NCBI RefSeq assembly: GCF_938017615.1
Contig: NZ_CALIJA010000203.1
Span: forward strand, 1 to 52,844
Source: an uncultured Campylobacter sp.
Lineage (GTDB): Bacteria; Campylobacterota; Campylobacteria; Campylobacterales; Campylobacteraceae
Reading direction: 5' to 3'
Length of the DNA stretch: 52,844 nucleotides
A program made the translations under genes and the position numbers. Positions 8,353 through 15,690 of this stretch are shown in pieces; position 1 is the stretch's first letter; every line of letters starts with the position of its first letter. The notes under the pieces were generated by a model. The model ran no database searches. It was not told where the DNA came from and saw only the letters and a program-made list of their open reading frames with translations.

Positions 8353-8449
8353 TGGCGAGAGAGGGAGGGAATCGAACCCCCCGGAAAACGGTCAACCGCC
8401 CTCCTATCGGATTTGAAGTCCGCAGACGCCACCAGGTCGCCATCCTCTC
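8353..8449 (-). tRNA. selC: tRNA-Sec (anticodon TCA)
   Basis: The minus strand reads GGCGACCTGGTGGCG..., then CGGACTTCAAATCCG with anticodon TCA, a long variable arm closed by CGGT/ACCG, a T arm with loop TTCGATT, and an encoded GCCA at 8356-8353. The anticodon arm and the long extra arm are characteristic of bacterial selenocysteine tRNA. As I fold it with an 8-bp acceptor and 5-bp T stem, six acceptor pairs form (GAGAGG, one of them G-U) but the inner two (A-C, T-C) do not. The 3' strand has CTCTCTC, so an alternative slipped register is possible. The 5' end could be 8450. Confidence 0.87.
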
Positions 8450-8460
8450 CAAACGGCACA

Positions 8461-8466
8461 ATTATA
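8461..8466 (-). promoter_or_regulatory. Predicted -10 box (TATAAT) for tRNA-Sec
   Basis: On the minus strand GCTATAAT ends about 12 bases before the mature tRNA 5' end, in the gap between the RND gene stop (8479) and the tRNA. The tRNA therefore appears to have its own promoter. Confidence 0.62.
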
Positions 8467-8478
8467 GCGAGATAAAAT

Positions 8479-11289
8479 TTATTTAGCTTTAAAGAGGCTA
8501 AATTTTAAGCCCTTTCGGCTCATTATTAGCGATGGCAGGATTATGAGCGCGCCCAAAAGCAGCAGGCTCATTACCAGACATATTAACATCCCGAAGTAGA
8601 TCGTAGGCCAGAAATTGCTCATCATCATCACGCTGAATCCCAAAATGATCGCAAACGACGTATAATACATCGCGTATCCGATACTTGCGTGGCTCGCGCG
8701 GATTGCCGCGGCCTCGTCGCCCAGGCGCGCAAACTCGCGCTTGTAGCGATAGATATAGTGGATGACATCGTCCACGCCGATACCGATGCTAATCGCCGCT
8801 ATCGTAATACTCATGATATCCAGCGGAATGCCTGCAACCCCCATGATGCCGAAGCAGGCGCAAAGAGGGATTAAATTTACGACGATCGCGATAAGCGCGT
8901 ATGAAAACGAGCGAAAGATGATCACGAAAAGCACGAAAAGCACGAGCACGGTGATACCCAGGGTGTCTATCTGTGAGCTCATCAGGCTTTGAAGCATATT
9001 GTTATAAAGCACCATTATGCCGCTGATCTGCGCGCTTGCCTGCTCGCCCTCGAGCAAAGAATTTAGCCCGCTTTGCAGATCTTTTAGGAATTTTGCTCTG
9101 CGTAAGCGCGGATCGCTGTCTATCGTGCGGACGCTAAAGTGCGCCTCGTTCGCTTCGATATTCACAAAGGGCGAAAGCACCATCTCGCGGTAGTTTGCCG
9201 GCATTTCAGAGTAGATTAGAGCAAGGCTTAGATCGTCCAGATCGCGCCCCTGATTAATCTGCTTGCCGAGCTTTAAAAGCGATGCAAGTGAGCTTACGTT
9301 GCCGATAAACTCATGCCCCGTGACGTTTTTGTCCTTCAAAAAATCGTCTATCTTGCCGATGATACGCATCTTTTCGGAGGTGAACCAATACTGCGGCTTG
9401 TTTTCGTTGGCGGCGTATTCGGCTTCGAAATCGCCAAAATCGTCGCTCGCGGTGGAATTCTGCTCTAAATTTGCGGCGTGGGTTTGATCCGAATTTGCGG
9501 CTTCATTTGATTGTGCTGCCGCGACGGAGCTTTGCACGATAAAATTTTGATCATTTAAATTTTGCGCCGCGGCAACGGAACTTTGCGTCGTGGAATTTTC
9601 TGCAATAGAATTTTGCGTTGTGGCGGTAGAATTCTGAGCGACGGAATTCCGCACGATAAAATTTTGCCCTACGGGATTGGAATTTTCGCCGCTCTTAGAA
9701 TTCGCGCTGCCGCTCGCGGAATTTTTACTCTCGCTAGCGGCGGGATCTGCGCTGCTCACACTTTTAAATTTAACGACGATATCAAGCGGGATTGTTCCTC
9801 CGAGATTTGTGTCTATGACTTCCATACCTGCGCGGATGTCGGTGCTTTTTTTGAAGTAGCCGATGAAGCTATTTTCGACGCGCAACTGCGAGATGCCGTA
9901 CAGCCCAAAGATCACCGCTGCAGCGCATACGCCATAGACCGCGCCTCTGCTACGCAGTGCCGTTTCCGCGCACCAAAGCGTAAATTTAAAGTGCTGCTCG
10001 AAGCTACGATTATTGTGCGTGCGCCTTAGAAGCGACATAACCGCGCCGAATACTCCAAATGCCGTAACTAGCGAGATACTGATGCCTACGCTCATCATAA
10101 TTCCCAGAGAAATTACGGGTTTTATATCGCAAAAAATTAGCGACATAAAACCGATAACGGTAGTAAAGATTGCGAAAAAGCAGGGCATTGCGCGCTCGCG
10201 CAGCACTGCGTAAACGAGCTGGCGCTGCGAAAATGCGTGAAAGCGCGCGCTAAACTCGCGGTAGGCGACGATTAGGTGGATACAGACCGAAACCGTTATG
10301 ATGAGTTGAAGCGCTATGAAATTTGAGCTAATGACCGTGACCTCAAAGCTCAAAAATCCGAATAATCCCGCTGCGAGCACGACCGAATACGCGCAGATGA
10401 TGAGTGGCAGCAGGATAAATTTTGCCTGTCTAAAAAAGAGCCAAAAGCAAGCTAGCAGAAGCACCAAGGCGCCGAGTCCGTAGGTCGCCAGATCCGAGCG
10501 GACGTAGCCTACCATATCGTCTGCGATCATATTTAATCCGCCCAAAAATAGCCGATCGCCCGCAAATTCCTTCTCAAAGCCCGCGATCAGCGCGCGCAAA
10601 GCCACAATGTCGCGGTGATCCTTTTCGCGCAGCTCGTCGCGGTAGGATTTGAAATTTTGCTCCGCAACTTTAAGCGCGTCTTTAAGCTGTGAAATTTGGG
10701 CCCCCGAGCGGTTGCCCTCGTGCTCTGCTTGCTCTAGAGCGCTTTTAGCCCCGTCTCTTAGGTGTAAAAGCTCCTCGTAGCGGATCTGCGGCTTTAAATT
10801 TATTAAAATTGCGGTAGTGCGAAAATCGGCGCTTACTAAATTTGACGCGTAAAAGGGGCTTGTGGCAAACTCGCGCCTAGCCGCGGTTAAATTTACGTCC
10901 GCGTCGGTAAGAGTGGGTATGTGCTTAAGCAGCTCGCTCATACCGCCACCTTTGTTTAGCAAAAGCGGCACATTCGTGATGTCCGTGACGCTAGCGACGA
11001 AATCCAGCTTGGAAAAAGCTGCGTCCATCTGCGCTATTTTGCGGATCGTCTCGGGCGCTAAAAGATCGCCCGCGGGAGTGTATGCAAGCACCAAGAAATT
11101 CGGCGTTTCGTAGCGTTTGGATACTTCGCGCCAAATTTGAAGGTCTTTGTCATTATCTAGTAGAAGCGTCTGGCTCGAAGCGTCGATCTCGAGCTTTGTG
11201 GAGTAATATCCGAAAAAGAGCGCCAGCGCGGTAAACAGCGCGAGCGTGATTTTCGGAAACGCGACGATTAGGCGAAAAATTTTTTTCAA
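8479..11289 (-). CDS. RND/MMPL-family exporter (HpnN-like), with a large low-complexity insertion
   Basis: 936 aa. Two-fold repeated RND layout: one N-terminal helix (LIVAFPKITLALFTALALFF), a periplasmic loop, five helices (about 280-440, with QLIITVSVCIHLIVAYREF), then helix, loop and five helices again (about 780-925, with SIGIGVDDVIHYIYRYKREF). The motif GIGVDDVIH is typical of the MMPL/SSD group. Residues about 517-630, in the second periplasmic loop, are a Asn/Gln/Ser/Ala-rich insertion (QNS, QNF, ENS repeats) not expected in the family. It is last in an mlaA-mlaC-RND operon (26 bp after mlaC), which suggests it moves lipids or hydrophobic compounds between membranes. The exact substrate is unknown. 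Confidence 0.85.
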   Translation of the reverse strand: MKKIFRLIVAFPKITLALFTALALFFGYYSTKLEIDASSQTLLLDNDKDLQIWREVSKRYETPNFLVLAYTPAGDLLAPETIRKIAQMDAAFSKLDFVASVTDITNVPLLLNKGGGMSELLKHIPTLTDADVNLTAARREFATSPFYASNLVSADFRTTAILINLKPQIRYEELLHLRDGAKSALEQAEHEGNRSGAQISQLKDALKVAEQNFKSYRDELREKDHRDIVALRALIAGFEKEFAGDRLFLGGLNMIADDMVGYVRSDLATYGLGALVLLLACFWLFFRQAKFILLPLIICAYSVVLAAGLFGFLSFEVTVISSNFIALQLIITVSVCIHLIVAYREFSARFHAFSQRQLVYAVLRERAMPCFFAIFTTVIGFMSLIFCDIKPVISLGIMMSVGISISLVTAFGVFGAVMSLLRRTHNNRSFEQHFKFTLWCAETALRSRGAVYGVCAAAVIFGLYGISQLRVENSFIGYFKKSTDIRAGMEVIDTNLGGTIPLDIVVKFKSVSSADPAASESKNSASGSANSKSGENSNPVGQNFIVRNSVAQNSTATTQNSIAENSTTQSSVAAAQNLNDQNFIVQSSVAAAQSNEAANSDQTHAANLEQNSTASDDFGDFEAEYAANENKPQYWFTSEKMRIIGKIDDFLKDKNVTGHEFIGNVSSLASLLKLGKQINQGRDLDDLSLALIYSEMPANYREMVLSPFVNIEANEAHFSVRTIDSDPRLRRAKFLKDLQSGLNSLLEGEQASAQISGIMVLYNNMLQSLMSSQIDTLGITVLVLFVLFVIIFRSFSYALIAIVVNLIPLCACFGIMGVAGIPLDIMSITIAAISIGIGVDDVIHYIYRYKREFARLGDEAAAIRASHASIGYAMYYTSFAIILGFSVMMMSNFWPTIYFGMLICLVMSLLLLGALIILPSLIMSRKGLKFSLFKAK
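9400..9745 (-). repeat. In-frame low-complexity insertion built on RAATTY hexamers (in RND exporter)
   Basis: About 345 bp coding residues 517-630 of the exporter. It contains about 14 RAATTY hexamers by hand count (GAATTC, GAATTT, AAATTT), nearly all in one reading phase so that they read as Gln/Glu/Arg-Asn-Ser/Phe. Units such as NFIV and QSSVAAAQ recur: QNFIVRNS and QNFIVQSSVAAAQ, and QSSVAAAQ twice. The flanking sequence on both sides is ordinary conserved RND sequence. The segment is probably disordered in the periplasm. Confidence 0.7.
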
Positions 11290-11314
11290 ATACCGCTCTT
11301 TTAGGCGCGCTGTG

Positions 11315-11899
11315 CTATTCGCCGCTATTGATGACGGTGGAATTTAGCCGCTTTATGAGCTCGTCAAAGCCCAAGCTTTGCGTTACGTCGCCTAGCTGCG
11401 AGCGGTAGGTTTGAATTAGGCTGACGCCCACGATATCGACGTCGTAGATACGCCAATCAGAGCCGTTAGGATAAAATTTAAAATCTATGTCGTAATTTTT
11501 CTGCTCGCCGATGACCTGCGTTTTTAGCACGCGGCGCTTATCGCTCGGGCTTTGTTTGCTTAGCACCTTCATATCCTGATCGGTATAAAGCGAAAGTTTT
11601 TCGATAAAGGAGCGCTTAAGATGCGCTTCGAAAGCTTTGTTAAATTCCTCGATCTGCGCGGGGCTAAGGCTAGCGTAATGCTTGGCAAGGGAGAGCTTTG
11701 CCATCATCTTGTAATCGAAGTAGCCGTCAAAAAGCGCAAAGATTTTCGCGGGCTTTGCGTCTTTGGGCGCGCTGCTTCGCATAATATTTACGGCCTCGGC
11801 GACCTTTTGGCTCATCACCGGCTCGATATCCGCATCGCTAATAGCGTGCGCCGAAATCAAAAGCGCTCCGCAAAGCGCTAGAACTTTTAAAATTTTCAT
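11315..11899 (-). CDS. mlaC: MlaC/Ttg2D-family periplasmic phospholipid-binding protein
   Basis: 194 aa with signal peptide MKILKVLALCGALLISAHA, then an alpha/beta MlaC domain (DIEPVMSQKVAEAVNIM, IFALFDGYFDYKMMAKLSL, the segment SFIEKLSLYTD, and WRIYDVDIVGVSLIQTYRSQ). MlaC ferries phospholipid across the periplasm between MlaA at the outer membrane and an inner-membrane complex. I place the start at 11899: AAAGGA abuts the first ATG (11905) with no spacing but stands 6 bp from the second. The gene follows mlaA so closely that the stop TGA overlaps the first ATG. No mlaFEDB genes are adjacent; an RND protein follows instead. Confidence 0.88.
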   Translation of the reverse strand: MKILKVLALCGALLISAHAISDADIEPVMSQKVAEAVNIMRSSAPKDAKPAKIFALFDGYFDYKMMAKLSLAKHYASLSPAQIEEFNKAFEAHLKRSFIEKLSLYTDQDMKVLSKQSPSDKRRVLKTQVIGEQKNYDIDFKFYPNGSDWRIYDVDIVGVSLIQTYRSQLGDVTQSLGFDELIKRLNSTVINSGE

Positions 11900-11901
11900 T
11901 T

Positions 11902-12621
11902 TCATTCCTTTATTAGTTTCTCGCGATTTTGCTCGTAAGCATCGCGTAAAAATGGATATAGATCCACTGCATCTTTGGTCATTTTTTCATAAAATTTCGG
12001 ATCGCGCGAGTAATCGTTAAATATTCTAAATCCATTGACGGAGTTTCGAACGGTGCCATCTTTAATATAGTTTATCGGATTTGAAAAATAATCTCCGACA
12101 AGCCCCGCTGTATCGCGCAGATTGCTTTGCCCCAAAATCGGCCAGACGATGTGAGAACCTGCCGGCACGCCCCAATATCCGAGCGTTTGCCCGAAATCCT
12201 CGTCGTGGCGCGGAATTCCGTAGTATTTGCCTGCCATATCATTAAGCCCGCCGAAGCCGACGGTCGAATTGATCAAAAATCGCTTCGTCTCGTCCCAAGA
12301 ATTTTCAAATTTACCCTGCAATAGGTTGTTTACGAGCCTCATCGGATATAAAATATTATAGAAAAAATTTGAAAACGCGCCCTGGATCGGATCGGGCATT
12401 ACGTAATCGTAGCCGCTGGCTACAGGGGTTAATATGTATGAGTAAAATACGTCGTTGAAGCTCGTCATAACGCGGTTATAGCCGCTAAGCGGATCGAAAA
12501 CCTCGCGCTTGGCAAACTCCTCGTCAAAACCATCCGTATCGCTAGGCGCTACGTCTTGCTTTTGCGAGCAACCGCAAAGTGCCAATGCCGCGGCTAAGAA
12601 TATAATTTTTATAAATTTCAA
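11902..12621 (-). CDS. mlaA: MlaA (VacJ) outer-membrane lipoprotein
   Basis: 239 aa. The signal peptide ends in a good lipobox (LALCGC, mature Cys near residue 19). The VacJ domain is clear: FDPLSGYNRVMTSFNDVFYS, DPIQGAFSNFFYNILYPMRL, NSTVGFGGLNDMA, DFGQTLGYWGVPAGSHIVWP and DYFSNPINY. MlaA sits in the outer membrane and removes misplaced phospholipid from the outer leaflet, passing it to MlaC. It heads the mlaA-mlaC-RND operon on the minus strand. A -10-like TTTATAAA lies about 30 bp upstream on that strand, diverging from modE. Confidence 0.93.
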   Translation of the reverse strand: MKFIKIIFLAAALALCGCSQKQDVAPSDTDGFDEEFAKREVFDPLSGYNRVMTSFNDVFYSYILTPVASGYDYVMPDPIQGAFSNFFYNILYPMRLVNNLLQGKFENSWDETKRFLINSTVGFGGLNDMAGKYYGIPRHDEDFGQTLGYWGVPAGSHIVWPILGQSNLRDTAGLVGDYFSNPINYIKDGTVRNSVNGFRIFNDYSRDPKFYEKMTKDAVDLYPFLRDAYEQNREKLIKE

Positions 12622-12749
12622 ATTGTGACCCTTCTTTATAAATCAAAGTGGCGATTTTACAAGTTTAAAGAAATTTTGTCAATAAGGGTAAAATTTCATA
12701 TAGAATTTCCCTCTTTATATCGCAGAATAAAGCCTGCAGCTCTTTAAGA

Positions 12750-12769
12750 AATATATCAGAGGATATATT
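12750..12769. promoter_or_regulatory. Perfect inverted repeat upstream of modE, candidate ModE operator
   Basis: AATATATC-AGAG-GATATATT is a perfect 8-bp palindrome with a 4-bp spacer. It overlaps the start of the presumed modE -10 region (TTATAAAAT, about 12768-12776) and lies 36 bp before the modE start. ModE boxes in other bacteria are AT-rich TATA-containing palindromes around promoters, so autoregulation by ModE is a reasonable inference. The divergent mlaA promoter is about 100 bp away. Confidence 0.5.
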
Positions 12770-12805
12770 ATAAAATCACGTGAAAGTAAATAAGAAAGGA
12801 TGAAA

Positions 12806-13594
12806 ATGGACGCAAAATTTGCTTTGGAATTTCTGCTTGGCAACGAAGCATCGCTTCTAGCCAAGCACATTAAGCTGCTTAAGGCCGTAGATGAGACTAA
12901 AAGTATTACAAAGGCCGCAGAGATCGTAGGAGTGTCGTATAAAAACGGCTGGGACGCGCTAAATTTAATCAACAACGCGAGCAAAAAACCTCTCATCGTT
13001 CGCACTCAAGGCACCAAGAAAAATAGCGGCTCCGAGCTTACCCCTTACGCTCACAAGCTGATTCGCGCTTATGATGCTATCAGCCACGCGGGCGAGACGT
13101 TTTTGAGTGAAATTTTAAAGCTTGACGAGATCACCGAAGAGAGCCTTCTAAGCTTAGAGAAGATCGGTATGAAGCTTTCTGCGCGCAATCAGCTAAGTGT
13201 TGAGATTACGGATGTTCAAACAGGCGCTGTAAATTCTCAAATCACGGCTAAACTCGCAGGTGGCGAAATTTTATGCGCGACGGTAACCGTAGAGAGCGAA
13301 AAGAATTTAGGGCTGAAGGCTGGCAAGGACGTGCTGTTTTTATTCAAAGCTCCAAGCGTCATCATCGCTAAAGGAAGCTCGGAGAAGCTAAAACTTAGCA
13401 CGACGAATCAAATCAAAGGCACGATTAGCGAGGTCAAAATCGGCGCAGTAAACGCAGAGATCTGTCTAGGCACGAGCTCGCATCAAAACATCACCGCGAT
13501 CATCACGCGAGAATCTGCCACCGCGATGGCTCTAGGAGTAGGAGATGAAGTAACGGCGATCATCGAGCCTAGCGAGATCATTATTGGCGCGTAA
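12806..13594 (+). CDS. modE: ModE-type molybdate-responsive transcriptional regulator
   Basis: 262 aa. The N-terminal winged helix-turn-helix (about 10-80: LLAKHIKLLKAVDETKSITK, YKNGWDALNLIN, TQGTKKNSGSELTPY) matches ModE/LysR-type DNA-binding sequence. Two Mop/TOBE molybdate-binding domains follow (SARNQLSVEITDVQTGAVNS; TTNQIKGTISEVKIGAVNAE). With bound molybdate, ModE usually represses the molybdate uptake operon. I prefer ATG 12806 to 12800 because AAAGG abuts the first ATG but is 6 bp from the second. It heads the molybdate locus and is 101 bp before modA. Confidence 0.93.
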   Translation: MDAKFALEFLLGNEASLLAKHIKLLKAVDETKSITKAAEIVGVSYKNGWDALNLINNASKKPLIVRTQGTKKNSGSELTPYAHKLIRAYDAISHAGETFLSEILKLDEITEESLLSLEKIGMKLSARNQLSVEITDVQTGAVNSQITAKLAGGEILCATVTVESEKNLGLKAGKDVLFLFKAPSVIIAKGSSEKLKLSTTNQIKGTISEVKIGAVNAEICLGTSSHQNITAIITRESATAMALGVGDEVTAIIEPSEIIIGA

Positions 13595-13614
13595 TAGGGT
13601 GAAATTGGGTGCAC

Positions 13615-13680
13615 AAAATTTTAAAATTTAAGGCGTAAATTTAAAATTTTAGATACAATTCAATTCTCGGCGAGAGCCGA
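13615..13680 (+). promoter_or_regulatory. modA promoter region with AT palindrome and 5' hairpin
   Basis: An imperfect inverted repeat of AAATTT units (13615-13653) precedes a -10 box TACAAT at 13654-13659. Transcription starting near 13666 would place a small hairpin at the very 5' end of the message: TCGGC (13667-13671), GAGA tetraloop, GCCGA (13676-13680). The ribosome-binding site (AAAGG) then follows. The hairpin may stabilise the transcript. I see no second copy of the modE palindrome here. Confidence 0.45.
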
Positions 13681-13695
13681 AACGAAAGGCATAAA

Positions 13696-14463
13696 ATGAA
13701 GTTGAAAGCAGTGCTTTTAGGAATTTTAACCGCAGGCGCGCTTAGCGCGGGAGAGGTCAGCGTAGCAGCCGCTGCGAACACGACGTATGCGTTTGACGAG
13801 ATCAAGGCGGAATTTGCCAAGCTGCATCCGCAAACTACGCTAAACGTGAGCTTGGGCGCCAGCGGTGCGCTTAGCACGCAGATCAAAAACGGCGCGCCGT
13901 TTGATATTTTTATGGCGGCGGATATGAAATTTGCAGACGATCTGCATAAAGAGGGCTTTGCGATGGCGCCTGCCAAAACCTACGCAAAGGGTAAGGTGGC
14001 GATGTTTAGCGTGCGCGGCGTAGATCTTAGCAAGGGGCTTGAAATTTTAAAAGACCCTAGCGTTAAAACGATTTCGATAGCAAATCCAAAGACCGCTCCT
14101 TACGGCACCGCAAGCGTACAGGCCTTCCAAAAAGCGGGAGTTTACGATGAGATCAAAGGTAAAATCGTAGAAGCAAAATCGATCGGCGAGGCTCTTTCGC
14201 AAGCGCTTAAAGCTTCCGACGTCGGCTTTATCGCGGCCAGCGCGATGTATGCGCCTAAGATGGTGAAGGACGGCTGCAACGACAAGCCTTGCAAGCAGGG
14301 CGAAAATTTCGTTTTGGTCGATACCAAGCTCTACGAGCCGATAGCTCAAGGCATGGTCGTGCTAAACCGCGCCAAAGACAATGCCGAAGCCAAGGCATTT
14401 TATGATTTTATCCTAAGCGATAAGGGCAGGGCGATCTTTGCTAAATACGGATACGAGTTTTAA
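13696..14463 (+). CDS. modA: Molybdate ABC transporter periplasmic binding protein
   Basis: 255 aa. A signal peptide (MKLKAVLLGILTAGALSAG) exports it. The mature protein shows the ModA pattern: VAAAANTTYAFDEI, the anion-binding LGASGALSTQIKNGAPFDIF, MAADMKFADDL, NPKTAPYGTASVQAF and GMVVLNRAKDN. It captures molybdate (or tungstate) and delivers it to ModB. The stop overlaps the next ATG (TAATG), so the TOBE gene is co-translated. Confidence 0.94.
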   Translation: MKLKAVLLGILTAGALSAGEVSVAAAANTTYAFDEIKAEFAKLHPQTTLNVSLGASGALSTQIKNGAPFDIFMAADMKFADDLHKEGFAMAPAKTYAKGKVAMFSVRGVDLSKGLEILKDPSVKTISIANPKTAPYGTASVQAFQKAGVYDEIKGKIVEAKSIGEALSQALKASDVGFIAASAMYAPKMVKDGCNDKPCKQGENFVLVDTKLYEPIAQGMVVLNRAKDNAEAKAFYDFILSDKGRAIFAKYGYEF

Positions 14464-14855
14464 TGATTAGAGCGAGAATCAACGAAATTTTACAAAAAGA
14501 CGACATCCATTCTGTAGGATTTATCGCGGGCGGCATCAAGCTGCGTGGCGTATTTCTGCAGCTAAGTAGCGAGCTTAAGGTGGGCAATGAAGTTTACGTG
14601 GGCTTTAAAAGCACCGATGTGCTTTTATCTCGCGAAGCCCTAAGTGGTGTATCTAGCGAAAATGAAATTCACGGCAAGATTACGAGCCTAAGCTTGGGTG
14701 AAATTTTATGTACGCTCAGGTTTGAAGGCAAGATAAGCTTTGATGTGCTCATTAGCGCGCATTCTGCGCAGGAGCTTGCTTTACGCGAGGGCGACGAGGT
14801 TTTCGCATACATTAGCGCCACTGCGATATATATAGAAAAATATGATAACGATTGA
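14463..14855 (+). CDS. Small TOBE/Mop-domain molybdate-binding protein
   Basis: 130 aa with two TOBE-like halves: residues about 1-65 (NEILQKDDIHSVGFIAGGIK, KVGNEVYVGFKSTDVLLSRE) and 68-128 (HGKITSLSLGEILCTLRFEG, LREGDEVFAYISATAIYI). The second half resembles the Mop domains of ModE and the C-terminus of ModC; the first half lacks some of the usual binding residues. It probably binds molybdate as a store or sensor, or acts as a detached regulatory domain of ModC. It overlaps modA by 1 bp and modC by 14 bp. Confidence 0.8.
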   Translation: MIRARINEILQKDDIHSVGFIAGGIKLRGVFLQLSSELKVGNEVYVGFKSTDVLLSREALSGVSSENEIHGKITSLSLGEILCTLRFEGKISFDVLISAHSAQELALREGDEVFAYISATAIYIEKYDND

Positions 14856-15690
14856 TTGTAAGAAAAAAATCAGTGATGATTTCTCGATTGATGCTCGCTT
14901 AGAGATTAACAAAGGCTCGTTTGTGTGCCTATATGGGCGCAGCGGTAGCGGTAAGACTACACTGCTGCGCATTTTAGCGGGATTTTTGCGCGCAGATAGC
15001 GGTAGCATAAAAGACGGCGATCGCGTGCTACAAGAAGGCAATGAATTCTTAAGTGCGGGCAAGCGCAGGATCGGCTTTTTGTTTCAAGACTACGCACTTT
15101 TTGAGAATATGAGCGTGACAGGCAATCTGCTTTTTGCCAGAAACGATCCGCAAAAAGCCGCAATGCTGCTTGAAATTTTAGAGCTTAGTGAGTTTGTGAA
15201 ATCCGGCGTAGAGGGTCTTAGCGGCGGACAGAAGCAGCGCGTAGCACTTGCTCGCGCACTGATGCAAGAGCCTGAAATTTTGCTACTTGACGAGCCGCTT
15301 TCGGCGCTTGATTTTACGATGCGCGAAAAAATCCAAGAGTATTTGCTAAAGATCCACGAGCAGTTTCATCAGACCGTGATTTTGGTAAGCCACGATGTGA
15401 GTGAGATTTATAGGCTTTGCAAGCGGGTTTATGAGATGAAGGACGGCAGGATCGTCCGCACCGGTACGCCGGAGGAAATTTTCCTTAAAACTAGCGGCTC
15501 GCAGAAGTTTTCTTTCGCGGGCAAGATTGTCGATTTGCAAGCACGCGACGGGGTCAAAGTGGCTGTCGTAGCGATCGGCAGCCAGCTGTGCGAAGTGGTG
15601 CTAAGCAATGCAGAAGCCGATGGCTTGCAAGTAGGCGATGAGGTCAAAGCTGGCGCCAAAGCCTTTAATATCACTCTGCATAAAATTTAA
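14842..15690 (+). CDS. modC: Molybdate ABC transporter ATP-binding protein
   Basis: 282 aa. Walker A is GRSGSGKTTLL (about 31-41), the Q-loop is FLFQDYALFENM, the ABC signature LSGGQKQRVALARAL is at about 126-140, Walker B is ILLLDEPLSALD at about 147-158, and the switch His is in ILVSHDVSEI. A short C-terminal TOBE-type segment follows (about 225-282, FAGKIVDLQARDGVKV; LQVGDEVKAGAKAF). It powers molybdate uptake with ModB and ModA. Unusually, modB does not follow directly but lies 990 bp downstream. Confidence 0.93.
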   Translation: MITIDCKKKISDDFSIDARLEINKGSFVCLYGRSGSGKTTLLRILAGFLRADSGSIKDGDRVLQEGNEFLSAGKRRIGFLFQDYALFENMSVTGNLLFARNDPQKAAMLLEILELSEFVKSGVEGLSGGQKQRVALARALMQEPEILLLDEPLSALDFTMREKIQEYLLKIHEQFHQTVILVSHDVSEIYRLCKRVYEMKDGRIVRTGTPEEIFLKTSGSQKFSFAGKIVDLQARDGVKVAVVAIGSQLCEVVLSNAEADGLQVGDEVKAGAKAFNITLHKI

